DNA of 64,000 nt from CAXBDP01 sp041689935 (GTDB lineage: Bacteria > Bacteroidota > Bacteroidia > Cytophagales > Cyclobacteriaceae): NCBI GenBank assembly GCA_041689935.1, contig JBDNFI010000087.1:1-64000 (forward strand), read 5' to 3'. Below, piece after piece: positions 1-7,081 of the stretch. The notes beneath the pieces were generated by a model that saw only the letters and a list, made by a program, of their open reading frames with translations, was not told the origin of the DNA and searched no databases. Every line of letters starts with the position of its first letter. The first letter of the stretch is position 1. Position numbers and translations under genes: made by a program.

Positions 1-41
1 AAATAATTATTGAGTATATTTGACATCGATATTGGCTTGTT

Positions 42-854
42 TTGCGACTTCAAGATACTGAATTTCAGTATCTTGACCAATATCATTCCTGTTTTATTTC
101 ATCGTTTAACAGCCTAAGTAATTTCACCCAACGGGTTAATATAGATTATACAAACAATTCGTTTGCAGTTCATGACATTAGAAAAAAAAGTTTTCTAATA
201 ATGAATACATCTGGAGAAAAACTTAAAAATATAACTCTAAAAAACACAAGAATTCAGGATGGTAACTTTTCTTATTACAATAACACACTCATCCTAGACC
301 CAATTAGCTCTGAGTTTTCTGAAGAAAGTGCTGTACTGCTCATAAATATGGAAGGTAAAGCTGAACAAGTATGGAAAGGCAATTTATCATTTCCTCAAAC
401 TACAAATTATGTAACTAGAGACATGTTTAAAGTAGAAGATAAGTTTCTCAGAATAGCCAGAGAAAACTTCCCTTCTTATGAAGTCTTTAATGAAAATGGT
501 GAGGTTCTATTTACAGGTGATTTGTCTGGCTACGAAATTTTTCATGGTGCTATAGATAAATTTAAAGAATTGGGACCCACCAACCGACTCATAAGTGTGG
601 GTGTTATTAATGAAATTGTAGTTGTAAAGAACGAAATCTTTATTCAGTATGTCCATTTTTTTGAGAATGGGAATAGCATAACAAAAGATCTCGCAGTATT
701 TGAATTAGCCGAGGATAATTCTCTTAAGCTCACAAAATTGATCTACTTCCAAAATGAAGGTATCTCATATTACTCCTTTGGCACTGATGGTAAGGAATTG
801 CTAATGTATAGTGCTGAAAGTGGTGCTATTGATGTATATGAGTTGGAAGATTAA
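42..854 (+). CDS. Hypothetical protein, possibly a beta-propeller
   Basis: I do not recognise this 270-residue protein with certainty. It consists of short beta-rich segments alternating with turns (for example SFLIMNTSGEKL, YEVFNENGEVLF, DLAVFELAEDNSLK), which resembles the six-bladed propeller-like lipoproteins common in Bacteroidetes. The only start in frame is TTG at 42, after a stop at 21-23, and there is no signal peptide in this frame. The neighbouring frame reads a short hydrophobic stretch ending ILAC just upstream. The true N-terminus may therefore lie in another frame or be broken. The gene is followed by a convergent gene after 46 bp. Confidence 0.5.
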   Translation: MRLQDTEFQYLDQYHSCFISSFNSLSNFTQRVNIDYTNNSFAVHDIRKKSFLIMNTSGEKLKNITLKNTRIQDGNFSYYNNTLILDPISSEFSEESAVLLINMEGKAEQVWKGNLSFPQTTNYVTRDMFKVEDKFLRIARENFPSYEVFNENGEVLFTGDLSGYEIFHGAIDKFKELGPTNRLISVGVINEIVVVKNEIFIQYVHFFENGNSITKDLAVFELAEDNSLKLTKLIYFQNEGISYYSFGTDGKELLMYSAESGAIDVYELED

Positions 855-900
855 AGAATATTGAATAAAAGCTATCAAACTAAAAGTTCGTTATCAATTG

Positions 901-1422
901 TTAATAAATCCTCCTCACCTCTTTCTTCAATTCAATTAAAGCGGCTTGAGCAGCATTGGCATTTTTTTCTATTGCTTTCTGAAAGATGGCCTTGCCTAGC
1001 TCAATCCCACTTGCGCCCTCTGGAAGTGAAGCATAGGCTTCCTGCACCAGAACGTAGACTTCATCAGCGGCATTTTTAATATTTTGCCAGCAGGTATCGC
1101 TCATATATACTTGTTGGGAATAATTGTGGCTTAGTTCCTCCCGCACTTCTTGCTCCAATAGCTGGCGAAATTCCTGAGCGGATATGCCTTGCCTGTTTAG
1201 CCTCAACACCAAGTTATTTGGCGAAATTCTCTCCAAAAATAAGGTCATCCGCTCATACGCTTGCAGGCGAATCGGCAAGGCAACTTCCGTACTTTTATTC
1301 TTTATTTCGATCAAGTTACGATCAAACTCCTTTTGGAGGAATGAGCATACTACCAAATACATTCCATACAGCACCAATCCAGCAGGAATTAGAATGGTTA
1401 AAAGTTGAATAAATGGCTCCAT
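901..1422 (-). CDS. DUF7935-like membrane-anchored protein
   Basis: This is a 173-residue protein with one N-terminal membrane helix at about residues 4-26 and a cytoplasmic helical remainder. The soluble part contains the stretch LQAYERMTLFLERISPNNLV, which I associate with the Bacteroidetes family DUF7935 (function unknown). Helices at residues 80-170 are rich in Glu, Ala and Lys and could form a small bundle. A TATATTTG -7 box lies just upstream. The gene stands alone, divergent from the HesB-like gene. No function can be assigned. Confidence 0.7.
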   Translation of the reverse strand: MEPFIQLLTILIPAGLVLYGMYLVVCSFLQKEFDRNLIEIKNKSTEVALPIRLQAYERMTLFLERISPNNLVLRLNRQGISAQEFRQLLEQEVREELSHNYSQQVYMSDTCWQNIKNAADEVYVLVQEAYASLPEGASGIELGKAIFQKAIEKNANAAQAALIELKKEVRRIY

Positions 1423-1454
1423 GTTTTCAATTAATTAGTTAGCGAAATTAGCGA

Positions 1455-1462
1455 CAAATATA
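1455..1462 (-). promoter_or_regulatory. Putative -7 box of the DUF7935 gene
   Basis: The minus strand reads TATATTTG, a match to the Bacteroidetes -7 consensus TAnnTTTG, about 33 bp upstream of the start codon. No TTG is found at the expected -33 distance, so this is only a partial promoter match. Confidence 0.4.
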
Positions 1463-1528
1463 CAATTTCAAGAGTTATGAACTTGAAATGCCCTTGCTTG
1501 GTTAAAACTCAGATAGAATCTCAACGAA

Positions 1529-1843
1529 ATGTTTACACCCATTACCATATCTCCTGAAGCTTTAGTAGAAATAAAGCACATTATGTCGCACAAAAATATT
1601 CCAGACGATTATGGTTTGCGGGTGGGTATTCGTGGTGCTGGCTGTGCTGGCATTTCCTATATATTGGGTTTCGACAAGCAGAAGGAAAAAGACAATGCCT
1701 ATAGCATAGAGGGCATACCCGTTTACATTGATAAAAAGGACTTTATGTACCTGATCGGCTTAGAAGTTTCCTTTTACAACGGCGATGATGCCCGGGGTTT
1801 CACTTTTGTGAAACCCGCCGACAAACCAACAGTCCAATCTTAA
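1529..1843 (+). CDS. HesB/IscA-family protein lacking the C-terminal Cys pair
   Basis: This 104-residue protein has the HesB/IscA (Fe-S biogenesis) fold. It starts ITISPEALVEIKHIM, carries the first conserved cysteine in GAGCAG at about residue 38, and has the region ending YNGDDARGFTFVKP. Canonical A-type carriers (IscA, SufA, ErpA) bind iron or a cluster with this Cys plus a C-terminal C-G-C. Here the corresponding segment reads GFTFVKP with no cysteine. Family membership is clear, but cluster transfer by the usual three-Cys mechanism is not possible within one chain. The gene is single, between divergent and convergent neighbours, and overlaps the 3' end of the ChaN gene by 4 bp. Confidence 0.85.
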   Translation: MFTPITISPEALVEIKHIMSHKNIPDDYGLRVGIRGAGCAGISYILGFDKQKEKDNAYSIEGIPVYIDKKDFMYLIGLEVSFYNGDDARGFTFVKPADKPTVQS

Positions 1844-2709
1844 TAGCTTTTTGGGCTATCAGCAGGCAGCAATATGGTAAAATCTGCCAAACCCAAATTC
1901 TCCTCGCTTAGCTTTGCCATATCCTCTTGCTCTACCATAGCGATAGTAAGGATTTTCATATCTGCTCGGGATTGCTTCAAATACCAATAAATTCCTTCAA
2001 AATTATTGGAATGAAATGTACCATGGTAATGGATAAAAGGCGCATCCTCCCGCATATTCTGCACGATAAAATGAGCCATCGTAGCATCTTTTGAGGCTTG
2101 TGCCATGGCTATATTGGCAGACTGCCCACTAGGAGCATGCGCTCCCATTGTTTCGATCATCCATTTATACCCTGGCAATTCTAAATCTATTTCGAAAGGC
2201 AGCGGTGCAATATAATTTTTAGCTGCTGCATCTAGTTTGTCCAACCCGCCCAAGCCTTGCTTATTCACTACACTGGCATAGCGACGTGGAATATTGGTAG
2301 CAACAAATGGTCGATTATGCATCTTAGCCAAATCAAGCAGCGGCTTGTAATCTGTTTTAAAATTATTCCACATCTTACCCTCCGTTTCAAATTGTGCCAA
2401 GGTGATGGTTCCATTCAGGTATTCATTCAGCAGCAGTTGATTATCTGCCTCAAACATTTCTGCACCGAACACTAACTCGCTGTTTGCGGCAATCATTGCT
2501 TCACTCAATTTCAATTGTAGCCAATGACCAACGGCGTTGTTATGCAATTCGCCAAAAAGGACTACCTGATGCTGATTGCTTGCATCTATTAATTGCTGAA
2601 AATCAGCAGCATTTCCATTTTTATCCAAAATCCGATAACTCGGAATATCTTGAGAAAATGAGATAAACGAAACGCACAGAGGAATGATAAGAATTAATGA
2701 TTTTTTCAT
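1840..2709 (-). CDS. ChaN-family putative haem/iron-uptake protein
   Basis: This 289-residue exported protein of the ChaN/DUF399 family is related to the haem-binding, iron-regulated Campylobacter ChaN. An N-terminal signal peptide (about residues 1-19) ends in SFSQ. No convincing lipobox is present, because Cys12 lies inside the hydrophobic core. Family motifs include VVLFGELHNN at about residue 50, NIPRRYAS in the middle and FIHYHGTFHS near residue 228, which supply candidate His and Glu ligands. It is the last gene of the WD40-divIVA-folB-chaN operon and overlaps folB by 4 bp. The role in haem or iron binding is inferred from the family. Confidence 0.85.
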   Translation of the reverse strand: MKKSLILIIPLCVSFISFSQDIPSYRILDKNGNAADFQQLIDASNQHQVVLFGELHNNAVGHWLQLKLSEAMIAANSELVFGAEMFEADNQLLLNEYLNGTITLAQFETEGKMWNNFKTDYKPLLDLAKMHNRPFVATNIPRRYASVVNKQGLGGLDKLDAAAKNYIAPLPFEIDLELPGYKWMIETMGAHAPSGQSANIAMAQASKDATMAHFIVQNMREDAPFIHYHGTFHSNNFEGIYWYLKQSRADMKILTIAMVEQEDMAKLSEENLGLADFTILLPADSPKSY

Positions 2710-3080
2710 CTTGATAAGTTTATGGTAGCGGATGATTCTTTTGCCAATGCGCCTATTGGAGGGTTCATTTTGGCAACTCTTACTTTAATAGATTGAATTA
2801 TGGTGATTTCATCTAATGACCTTTCGGCAATTGAATACGCGATATGCTCTAGCAGTTTGGCGGGTTTGGCCATTACTTCTTTAGAAATCTGGTAGAGCAG
2901 GCTGTAATCAATCGTACCTTGGAGTGTATCTTCTTTTGCGGCCAATTCTACGTCGCCTTTGGCCCAAATATCCACCACATAGCGGTTGCCTATTTTTTGT
3001 TCTTCGGGTTGTACTCCATGATAGGCGAAGAATTCTACGCTTTTGAGTCTTACCTCACCAGCAGCTAATTTATATCTCAT
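2706..3080 (-). CDS. folB: Dihydroneopterin aldolase
   Basis: FolB converts 7,8-dihydroneopterin to 6-hydroxymethyl-dihydropterin and glycolaldehyde in folate synthesis. From ATG at 3080 the protein is 124 residues, the usual family size, and begins MRYKLAAGEVRLKSVEFFAYHG. The FFAYHGVQPEEQ segment, the middle motif DYSLLYQ and LLEHIAYSIAERSL carry the typical active-site Tyr and Glu residues. A longer reading from 3161 runs inside divIVA and has no family similarity, so the short start is chosen. The gene overlaps divIVA by 11 bp and chaN by 4 bp, which suggests translational coupling. Confidence 0.92.
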   Translation of the reverse strand: MRYKLAAGEVRLKSVEFFAYHGVQPEEQKIGNRYVVDIWAKGDVELAAKEDTLQGTIDYSLLYQISKEVMAKPAKLLEHIAYSIAERSLDEITIIQSIKVRVAKMNPPIGALAKESSATINLSR

Positions 3081-3990
3081 CAAAAAATGAACCTCCCTGT
3101 TTTGGTTTATGGCTATGATCTTCTCGCTTGGCGGCTTCATTATCTGTTTCCTCATCCTCAAGCTGATGGACGATTTTTTGATTGGAAGGATTGGCGGGAG
3201 GTGCGATGAATCGAGTATCTAGTTTTTCCTCTTCTGCTACAATTTCGGCTTCATTTTCCTCTACAGCTTCCTTAGCTTCGAAATGAGTCTCAAATTCCGC
3301 CTCCAATTTTCTCTTTTCAACAAACTCATGATGAATATCCACCTCCACATCTTCCACTTCTTCCATTGGCAATTCCTCAGCTCTCCCATGCGGATTATCC
3401 CACGATTCCAGCCCTTTCACCTTGCGTGACACACTTCGGGCTTGTTTCAAAATTCCAGATACATCGTAATCATCCGCACGCAATTCAAGCTTATCTACTT
3501 TTTTGAGCAAGTCATTCATCGTATTGCGCATATCGGTGATGAAATCATTCCGTGTACCTTGTATATCCTTAAAAGCTTCTTCTAGCAATTTCACTTCCGA
3601 TTCCATGGCAGCAATAATATCTTTTGCATTGGCTTCGGCTTGCTCCTGAATTTCCTTGGCCTTTTGCTGTGCGCCGCTTATCAGCTTTTGCGAGTTCATT
3701 TCAGCTTCTTTGATGCTAAGTTCGGCGGCTTTATTTGCTTGCTGTACTACTTTGGTTCCCGTTTCCTCCGCAGTACGCAGGGTTTTGAAAAGCGTGGATT
3801 CTACTTCCTTCATCTTTTCCACATCTTTCATCGCGGCATCAAGCCTTGTTTTCAGCTCATTATTGTCTTCGATCATTCTGTCCCAAGCCATTGAGAGCGA
3901 GTTGAGATAGGATGTTACTTCGTCTTTGTCGTATCCTCTAAATGCTTTTTCGAAGGTTTTCTGTCGTATTTCAAGAGGTGTAATTTTCAT
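3070..3990 (-). CDS. DivIVA-domain coiled-coil protein
   Basis: This 306-residue cytoplasmic protein starts at ATG 3990; a TTG at 4014 would abut the preceding stop. The N-terminus MKITPLEIRQKTFEKAFRGY followed by DKDEVTSYLN matches the DivIVA membrane-binding domain. A long coiled coil spans about residues 30-180, and the C-terminal part is acidic and low in complexity. In Gram-positives DivIVA marks poles and septa; the role in Bacteroidetes is not established. It follows the WD40 gene after 24 bp and overlaps folB. A scaffold role is inferred from architecture only. Confidence 0.85.
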   Translation of the reverse strand: MKITPLEIRQKTFEKAFRGYDKDEVTSYLNSLSMAWDRMIEDNNELKTRLDAAMKDVEKMKEVESTLFKTLRTAEETGTKVVQQANKAAELSIKEAEMNSQKLISGAQQKAKEIQEQAEANAKDIIAAMESEVKLLEEAFKDIQGTRNDFITDMRNTMNDLLKKVDKLELRADDYDVSGILKQARSVSRKVKGLESWDNPHGRAEELPMEEVEDVEVDIHHEFVEKRKLEAEFETHFEAKEAVEENEAEIVAEEEKLDTRFIAPPANPSNQKIVHQLEDEETDNEAAKREDHSHKPKQGGSFFDEI

Positions 3991-4014
3991 AGCTGTGCTG
4001 ATTTTAGAAATCAA

Positions 4015-4938
4015 TTATAATGAAGATGGGAAATTTATTTGCCAAACCGATAGTGTGCGATCGTCAGAAGCTGAGATAACTTGATTTTGATAATTCGTCC
4101 ACAGCAATCTATTCACACTTGTACCATGCCCGGCATGGCGCGATTTATCAATTACTTTCAAAAGTTTATAGTTTTGTGCATCCCAAACCTTTATCGATTT
4201 GTCCATGCTACAAGTTACGAAATGTTTATTATCAGGGCTAAATTCTATATGATTGATAGTAAACATATGAGCGACAACAGAATGTTTCTCCTGAAAATTA
4301 TGCTCACTATCCCAAATTTTGAAATTAGCATCTCTGCCAGCACTTATCAAATCCCCACTGTGAGGCAGATATTTCACTGCAAATACTGAATTGCTATGGC
4401 CTATGATAAGGGCTTTCGATTCCAAAGTAGCCGTATCGAGAATACGGATTTGATGATCGCTGCTGGCTACAGCCAATTGTTGAGAACCTGCATGAATGGC
4501 CATACTTCGAGCACTTTTTTCGGAGATTTTTATGTGTTTTCGCACGGCCATTGTTTGCCTGTCGAGTACAATCACCACACCATCGCCCGTGGCAACAAAT
4601 ACATCATTTCCAAACCGCTGAATATCAAAAATGGCTGCTGAAGTGACTTTAACTGATCCAGTCACTTTCATTTGCTCGATATTCAGGATTTGTATGCCTT
4701 CATAATTTTGCCCGATAATTAGCTCATTACTCGCCTTATCGAAATGCAATGCATAAATCGAAGCACTTACTTTTGCGATTAATCGACCGTTTTCCGGATG
4801 GCGTAAGTCCCACAAAACTACATGACCATCTCCACCTGCCGAAAAAAATTCATACTCGCTTGGACCTACTGCCAGCGTGTAAACACAATCGGAATGTCCT
4901 CGTAGGGTATGCAGTTTTTCTACTTCAGGTCGAATCAT
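4015..4938 (-). CDS. WD40-repeat beta-propeller protein
   Basis: This 307-residue cytoplasmic protein has about seven WD40 repeats, with blades ending in VVLWDL, FKIWDS, IKVWDA and LSVWQI and GH-type turns (LRGHSDCVY, IIGHSNSVF). Propellers of this kind act as interaction platforms and have no catalytic residues. ATG 4938 (MIRPEVEKLHTLRGHS) is preferred over ATG 4986, because a TAATTTTG -7 element lies between the two. It is the first gene of the WD40-divIVA-folB-chaN operon and divergent from the PPTase gene. The pairing with a DivIVA-type scaffold suggests a shared role, which is inference. Confidence 0.88.
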   Translation of the reverse strand: MIRPEVEKLHTLRGHSDCVYTLAVGPSEYEFFSAGGDGHVVLWDLRHPENGRLIAKVSASIYALHFDKASNELIIGQNYEGIQILNIEQMKVTGSVKVTSAAIFDIQRFGNDVFVATGDGVVIVLDRQTMAVRKHIKISEKSARSMAIHAGSQQLAVASSDHQIRILDTATLESKALIIGHSNSVFAVKYLPHSGDLISAGRDANFKIWDSEHNFQEKHSVVAHMFTINHIEFSPDNKHFVTCSMDKSIKVWDAQNYKLLKVIDKSRHAGHGTSVNRLLWTNYQNQVISASDDRTLSVWQINFPSSL

Positions 4939-4955
4939 TTTGGTAAATTTACGTG

Positions 4956-4983
4956 CAAAATTAGTTACTTTACCCTCCACAAA
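4956..4983 (-). promoter_or_regulatory. Promoter of the WD40-divIVA-folB-chaN operon
   Basis: The minus strand carries TTTG (4980-4983), a 16-bp spacer and TAATTTTG (4956-4963), matching the Bacteroidetes promoter pattern with a slightly short spacer. Transcription would begin near 4948, about 10 bp before the chosen start codon at 4938. Confidence 0.5.
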
Positions 4984-4994
4984 CATACATTTTT

Positions 4995-5633
4995 ATGCCG
5001 CTGTTCCATTTAGAAACATTAGAAAATGGAGGATATATAAGTATTTGGAAAATTACTGAGTCTGAAGAAGAATTGGCTGCTACCTATCTTTGGCTAGAAA
5101 ATGAGCGGGAGGATTTCGAAACGATTAGCCTATCCTCCCGCCGATTGGAATGGCTAAGTTTGCGAATGGCCTTGCGTACTATATTTGAAAAAGCAAGCCT
5201 CAAGCCTACAAGCGTCTATAAAACCACTTTTAGTAAGCCAAAATTACTTAAGCGTTCATATCATATTTCTTTTTCGCATAGCCATGGCTACGCTGCGGTA
5301 ATTTTGCATAAAAAACGGGCCGTTGGAATAGATGTAGAAACTCATGGTGAGAGAGCGTTTAGGATAAAACAGAAATTTTTAAACCAAAACGAGTTATCTA
5401 CTTTCGGCAATACTGCCGAAAATGCGCTGATTGGATGGTGCTTAAAGGAAACGCTCTACAAAATATGGGGGCGCAAAAAGCTTGATTTTCGAATGCATAT
5501 ATATATAAAGATGGTAAATGATGGAAATGGGCAGTACTTTGCAGGAAAAGTATGGAAGAACCATCAGGTTTCCACCCATACATTGGAAATTAGGCGGTAC
5601 GATGATTGCATTATTGCTTTTAACTTAGACTAA
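4995..5633 (+). CDS. 4'-phosphopantetheinyl transferase
   Basis: This 212-residue Sfp-type PPTase transfers the phosphopantetheine arm from CoA to a carrier-protein serine. It has the family's three signatures: ISFSHSHGYAA (about 91), GIDVE (111-115, Mg-binding Asp and Glu) and WCLKETLYK (148-156, catalytic Glu and Lys). Length fits the Sfp/EntD group rather than the short AcpS type, so targets could be ACP or biosynthetic carrier proteins. It lies divergent from the WD40 gene and 1 bp upstream of a redoxin gene, probably co-transcribed with it. Confidence 0.92.
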   Translation: MPLFHLETLENGGYISIWKITESEEELAATYLWLENEREDFETISLSSRRLEWLSLRMALRTIFEKASLKPTSVYKTTFSKPKLLKRSYHISFSHSHGYAAVILHKKRAVGIDVETHGERAFRIKQKFLNQNELSTFGNTAENALIGWCLKETLYKIWGRKKLDFRMHIYIKMVNDGNGQYFAGKVWKNHQVSTHTLEIRRYDDCIIAFNLD

Positions 5634-5634
5634 T

Positions 5635-6222
5635 ATGAAAAAGATATTTACCATTCTACTCGTGTCTTTCCTAATTCACTCCGTAAGTATTGCGCAAGTA
5701 AAAACGGTGAGTGATATTAGCTTGATCAATGCTGCCGACAATACTGAAATTGCCCTTTCGAACTACTCAAACAAAAAAGGCATCGTGGTGATTTTCACTA
5801 GCAATTATTGTCCTTTTTCAAAACTGTACGAGGCGCGCATAAATGATTTGGCCAATAAGTATGCCTCCCAAAATATTCAGATGGTGCTAATCAATTCGAA
5901 TAGCCCAGATGATAACCCTGCCGAATCGATTGAAGAAATGGCAGCAAAAGTAAAATCTTCATCTTTTTCATTTCCTTATTTAAGCGATAAAGAGCGCAGA
6001 GCCTTGGATATTTTCAAAGCTAGCAAAACTCCCGAAGCCTTTTTGTTGAAGCCCTCTGCAAATGGTTTTGACGTGGTGTATAGTGGTGCCATTGATGACA
6101 ATCCTCAAGTCGCCGATCAGGTACGTGAGCAATATTTGGCAGCTGCTATTGATGCACTGTTAGGGAGTAGAGTTCCTTCCAAACCTTATGTAAGACCAGT
6201 GGGCTGTATTATCAAAAACTAG
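5635..6222 (+). CDS. Exported thioredoxin-fold (redoxin) protein
   Basis: This 195-residue protein has a cleavable signal peptide (residues 1-20, ending SVSIAQ) and a TlpA/AhpC-TSA thioredoxin fold. The active-site position reads NYCPFS (Cys59-Pro-Phe-Ser62), so the resolving Cys of a CxxC pair is absent, as in some peroxiredoxin-like proteins. The cis-Pro motif is KTPEAF. A second cysteine occurs only at the C-terminus in VGCIIKN, a tail shared with a group of redoxins of unknown substrate. The gene starts 1 bp after the PPTase stop. Periplasmic thiol chemistry is inferred. Confidence 0.8.
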   Translation: MKKIFTILLVSFLIHSVSIAQVKTVSDISLINAADNTEIALSNYSNKKGIVVIFTSNYCPFSKLYEARINDLANKYASQNIQMVLINSNSPDDNPAESIEEMAAKVKSSSFSFPYLSDKERRALDIFKASKTPEAFLLKPSANGFDVVYSGAIDDNPQVADQVREQYLAAAIDALLGSRVPSKPYVRPVGCIIKN

Positions 6223-7073
6223 TCATTATCATTCAAAAGGGAGATCAATTCGTTGATTTCCTCTTTTTTCGCAAGCTCTCCCAGCTTTTCGAAGGATACT
6301 GAAAGATTCCGTAGGGTTCGAGAAATTAAATCCATGTTGCTACATGGCTCATAAAATTTCTCTTCTCGCTGTAATTGCAGCTGAGAGATATATTGATCAA
6401 TATCCTCCCGCGAAAAAATAATCCCACGATTGAATGCATTGATATAAAATTGAACATCGCCTTTTTTATAAGTGAGAATAAATAAATTCGGCAAGTTGAC
6501 ACCGTATATGGGTAATTTCAGTTTTTGAGAAATCAGCAAATACACAGCACAAAGAGAGATGGGATTTCCCTTTTTCGTTTCCAGCACCACATTGATCATG
6601 GAGTTGCCTGGTGAATGGAAATTCTTGGTATTTGGACTAAAACGCAATTTGGAAAAAATGACGCTATTGATAATTTTCACCAAATCCAGCGGGTGTCCAT
6701 CGTCCTTAAATTGCATCCAGGTTTCATAGTAGATTTGCTCAATTTCTTTTCGCAAATCACTTAGTAGCAATTCAGGGTAAGAATAAGTAGCAGTTGCCCA
6801 AAGTCCTTCCAGTAGGTCTTGCTCCTCGCTACTTTTCCATTGCAATATTCGCTGCCTTACTTCTGTAAATTGGAGCGTATGAATAAGCTCTTCTATCCTC
6901 TTTTGAATAGAGGGATTGAAGCTATTTTCCCATTTATCTTCCAAAAAAGGAATAATCCCAGTGCCTAATGACATGATTTTGCCTTTGACATGATGAAGAA
7001 TTTCTCTGTCATCATCATCCAAAAGAGAAACCAAGGCACTCAACTCATTATTATTTAACTCATTTCCCGTCAT
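6219..7073 (-). CDS. SirB1/transglutaminase-like family protein
   Basis: This 284-residue soluble protein resembles the SirB1 N-terminal (transglutaminase-like core 2) family. The key block GNPISLCAVYLLISQKLKLP, followed by a GVN.P motif at about residue 195, matches the family's GxPxSL...GV pattern. The position usually occupied by His in the following GHF motif reads NLF, so catalytic competence is doubtful. The gene starts 8 bp after the methylcrotonyl-CoA carboxylase stop and overlaps the redoxin gene's 3' end by 4 bp. Function is unknown; enzymatic activity has not been shown for most members. Confidence 0.75.
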   Translation of the reverse strand: MTGNELNNNELSALVSLLDDDDREILHHVKGKIMSLGTGIIPFLEDKWENSFNPSIQKRIEELIHTLQFTEVRQRILQWKSSEEQDLLEGLWATATYSYPELLLSDLRKEIEQIYYETWMQFKDDGHPLDLVKIINSVIFSKLRFSPNTKNFHSPGNSMINVVLETKKGNPISLCAVYLLISQKLKLPIYGVNLPNLFILTYKKGDVQFYINAFNRGIIFSREDIDQYISQLQLQREEKFYEPCSNMDLISRTLRNLSVSFEKLGELAKKEEINELISLLNDND

Positions 7074-7081
7074 ACATGTAT

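Noticed and set aside
861..1079. A 72-residue plus-strand frame over the 3' end of the DUF7935 gene
   Set aside because: It is the opposite strand of a better-supported gene, with biased composition and no family similarity.
3081..3161. N-terminal extension of folB by 27 residues
   Set aside because: It lies inside the divIVA reading frame and adds residues not found in dihydroneopterin aldolases; ATG 3080 gives the normal length.
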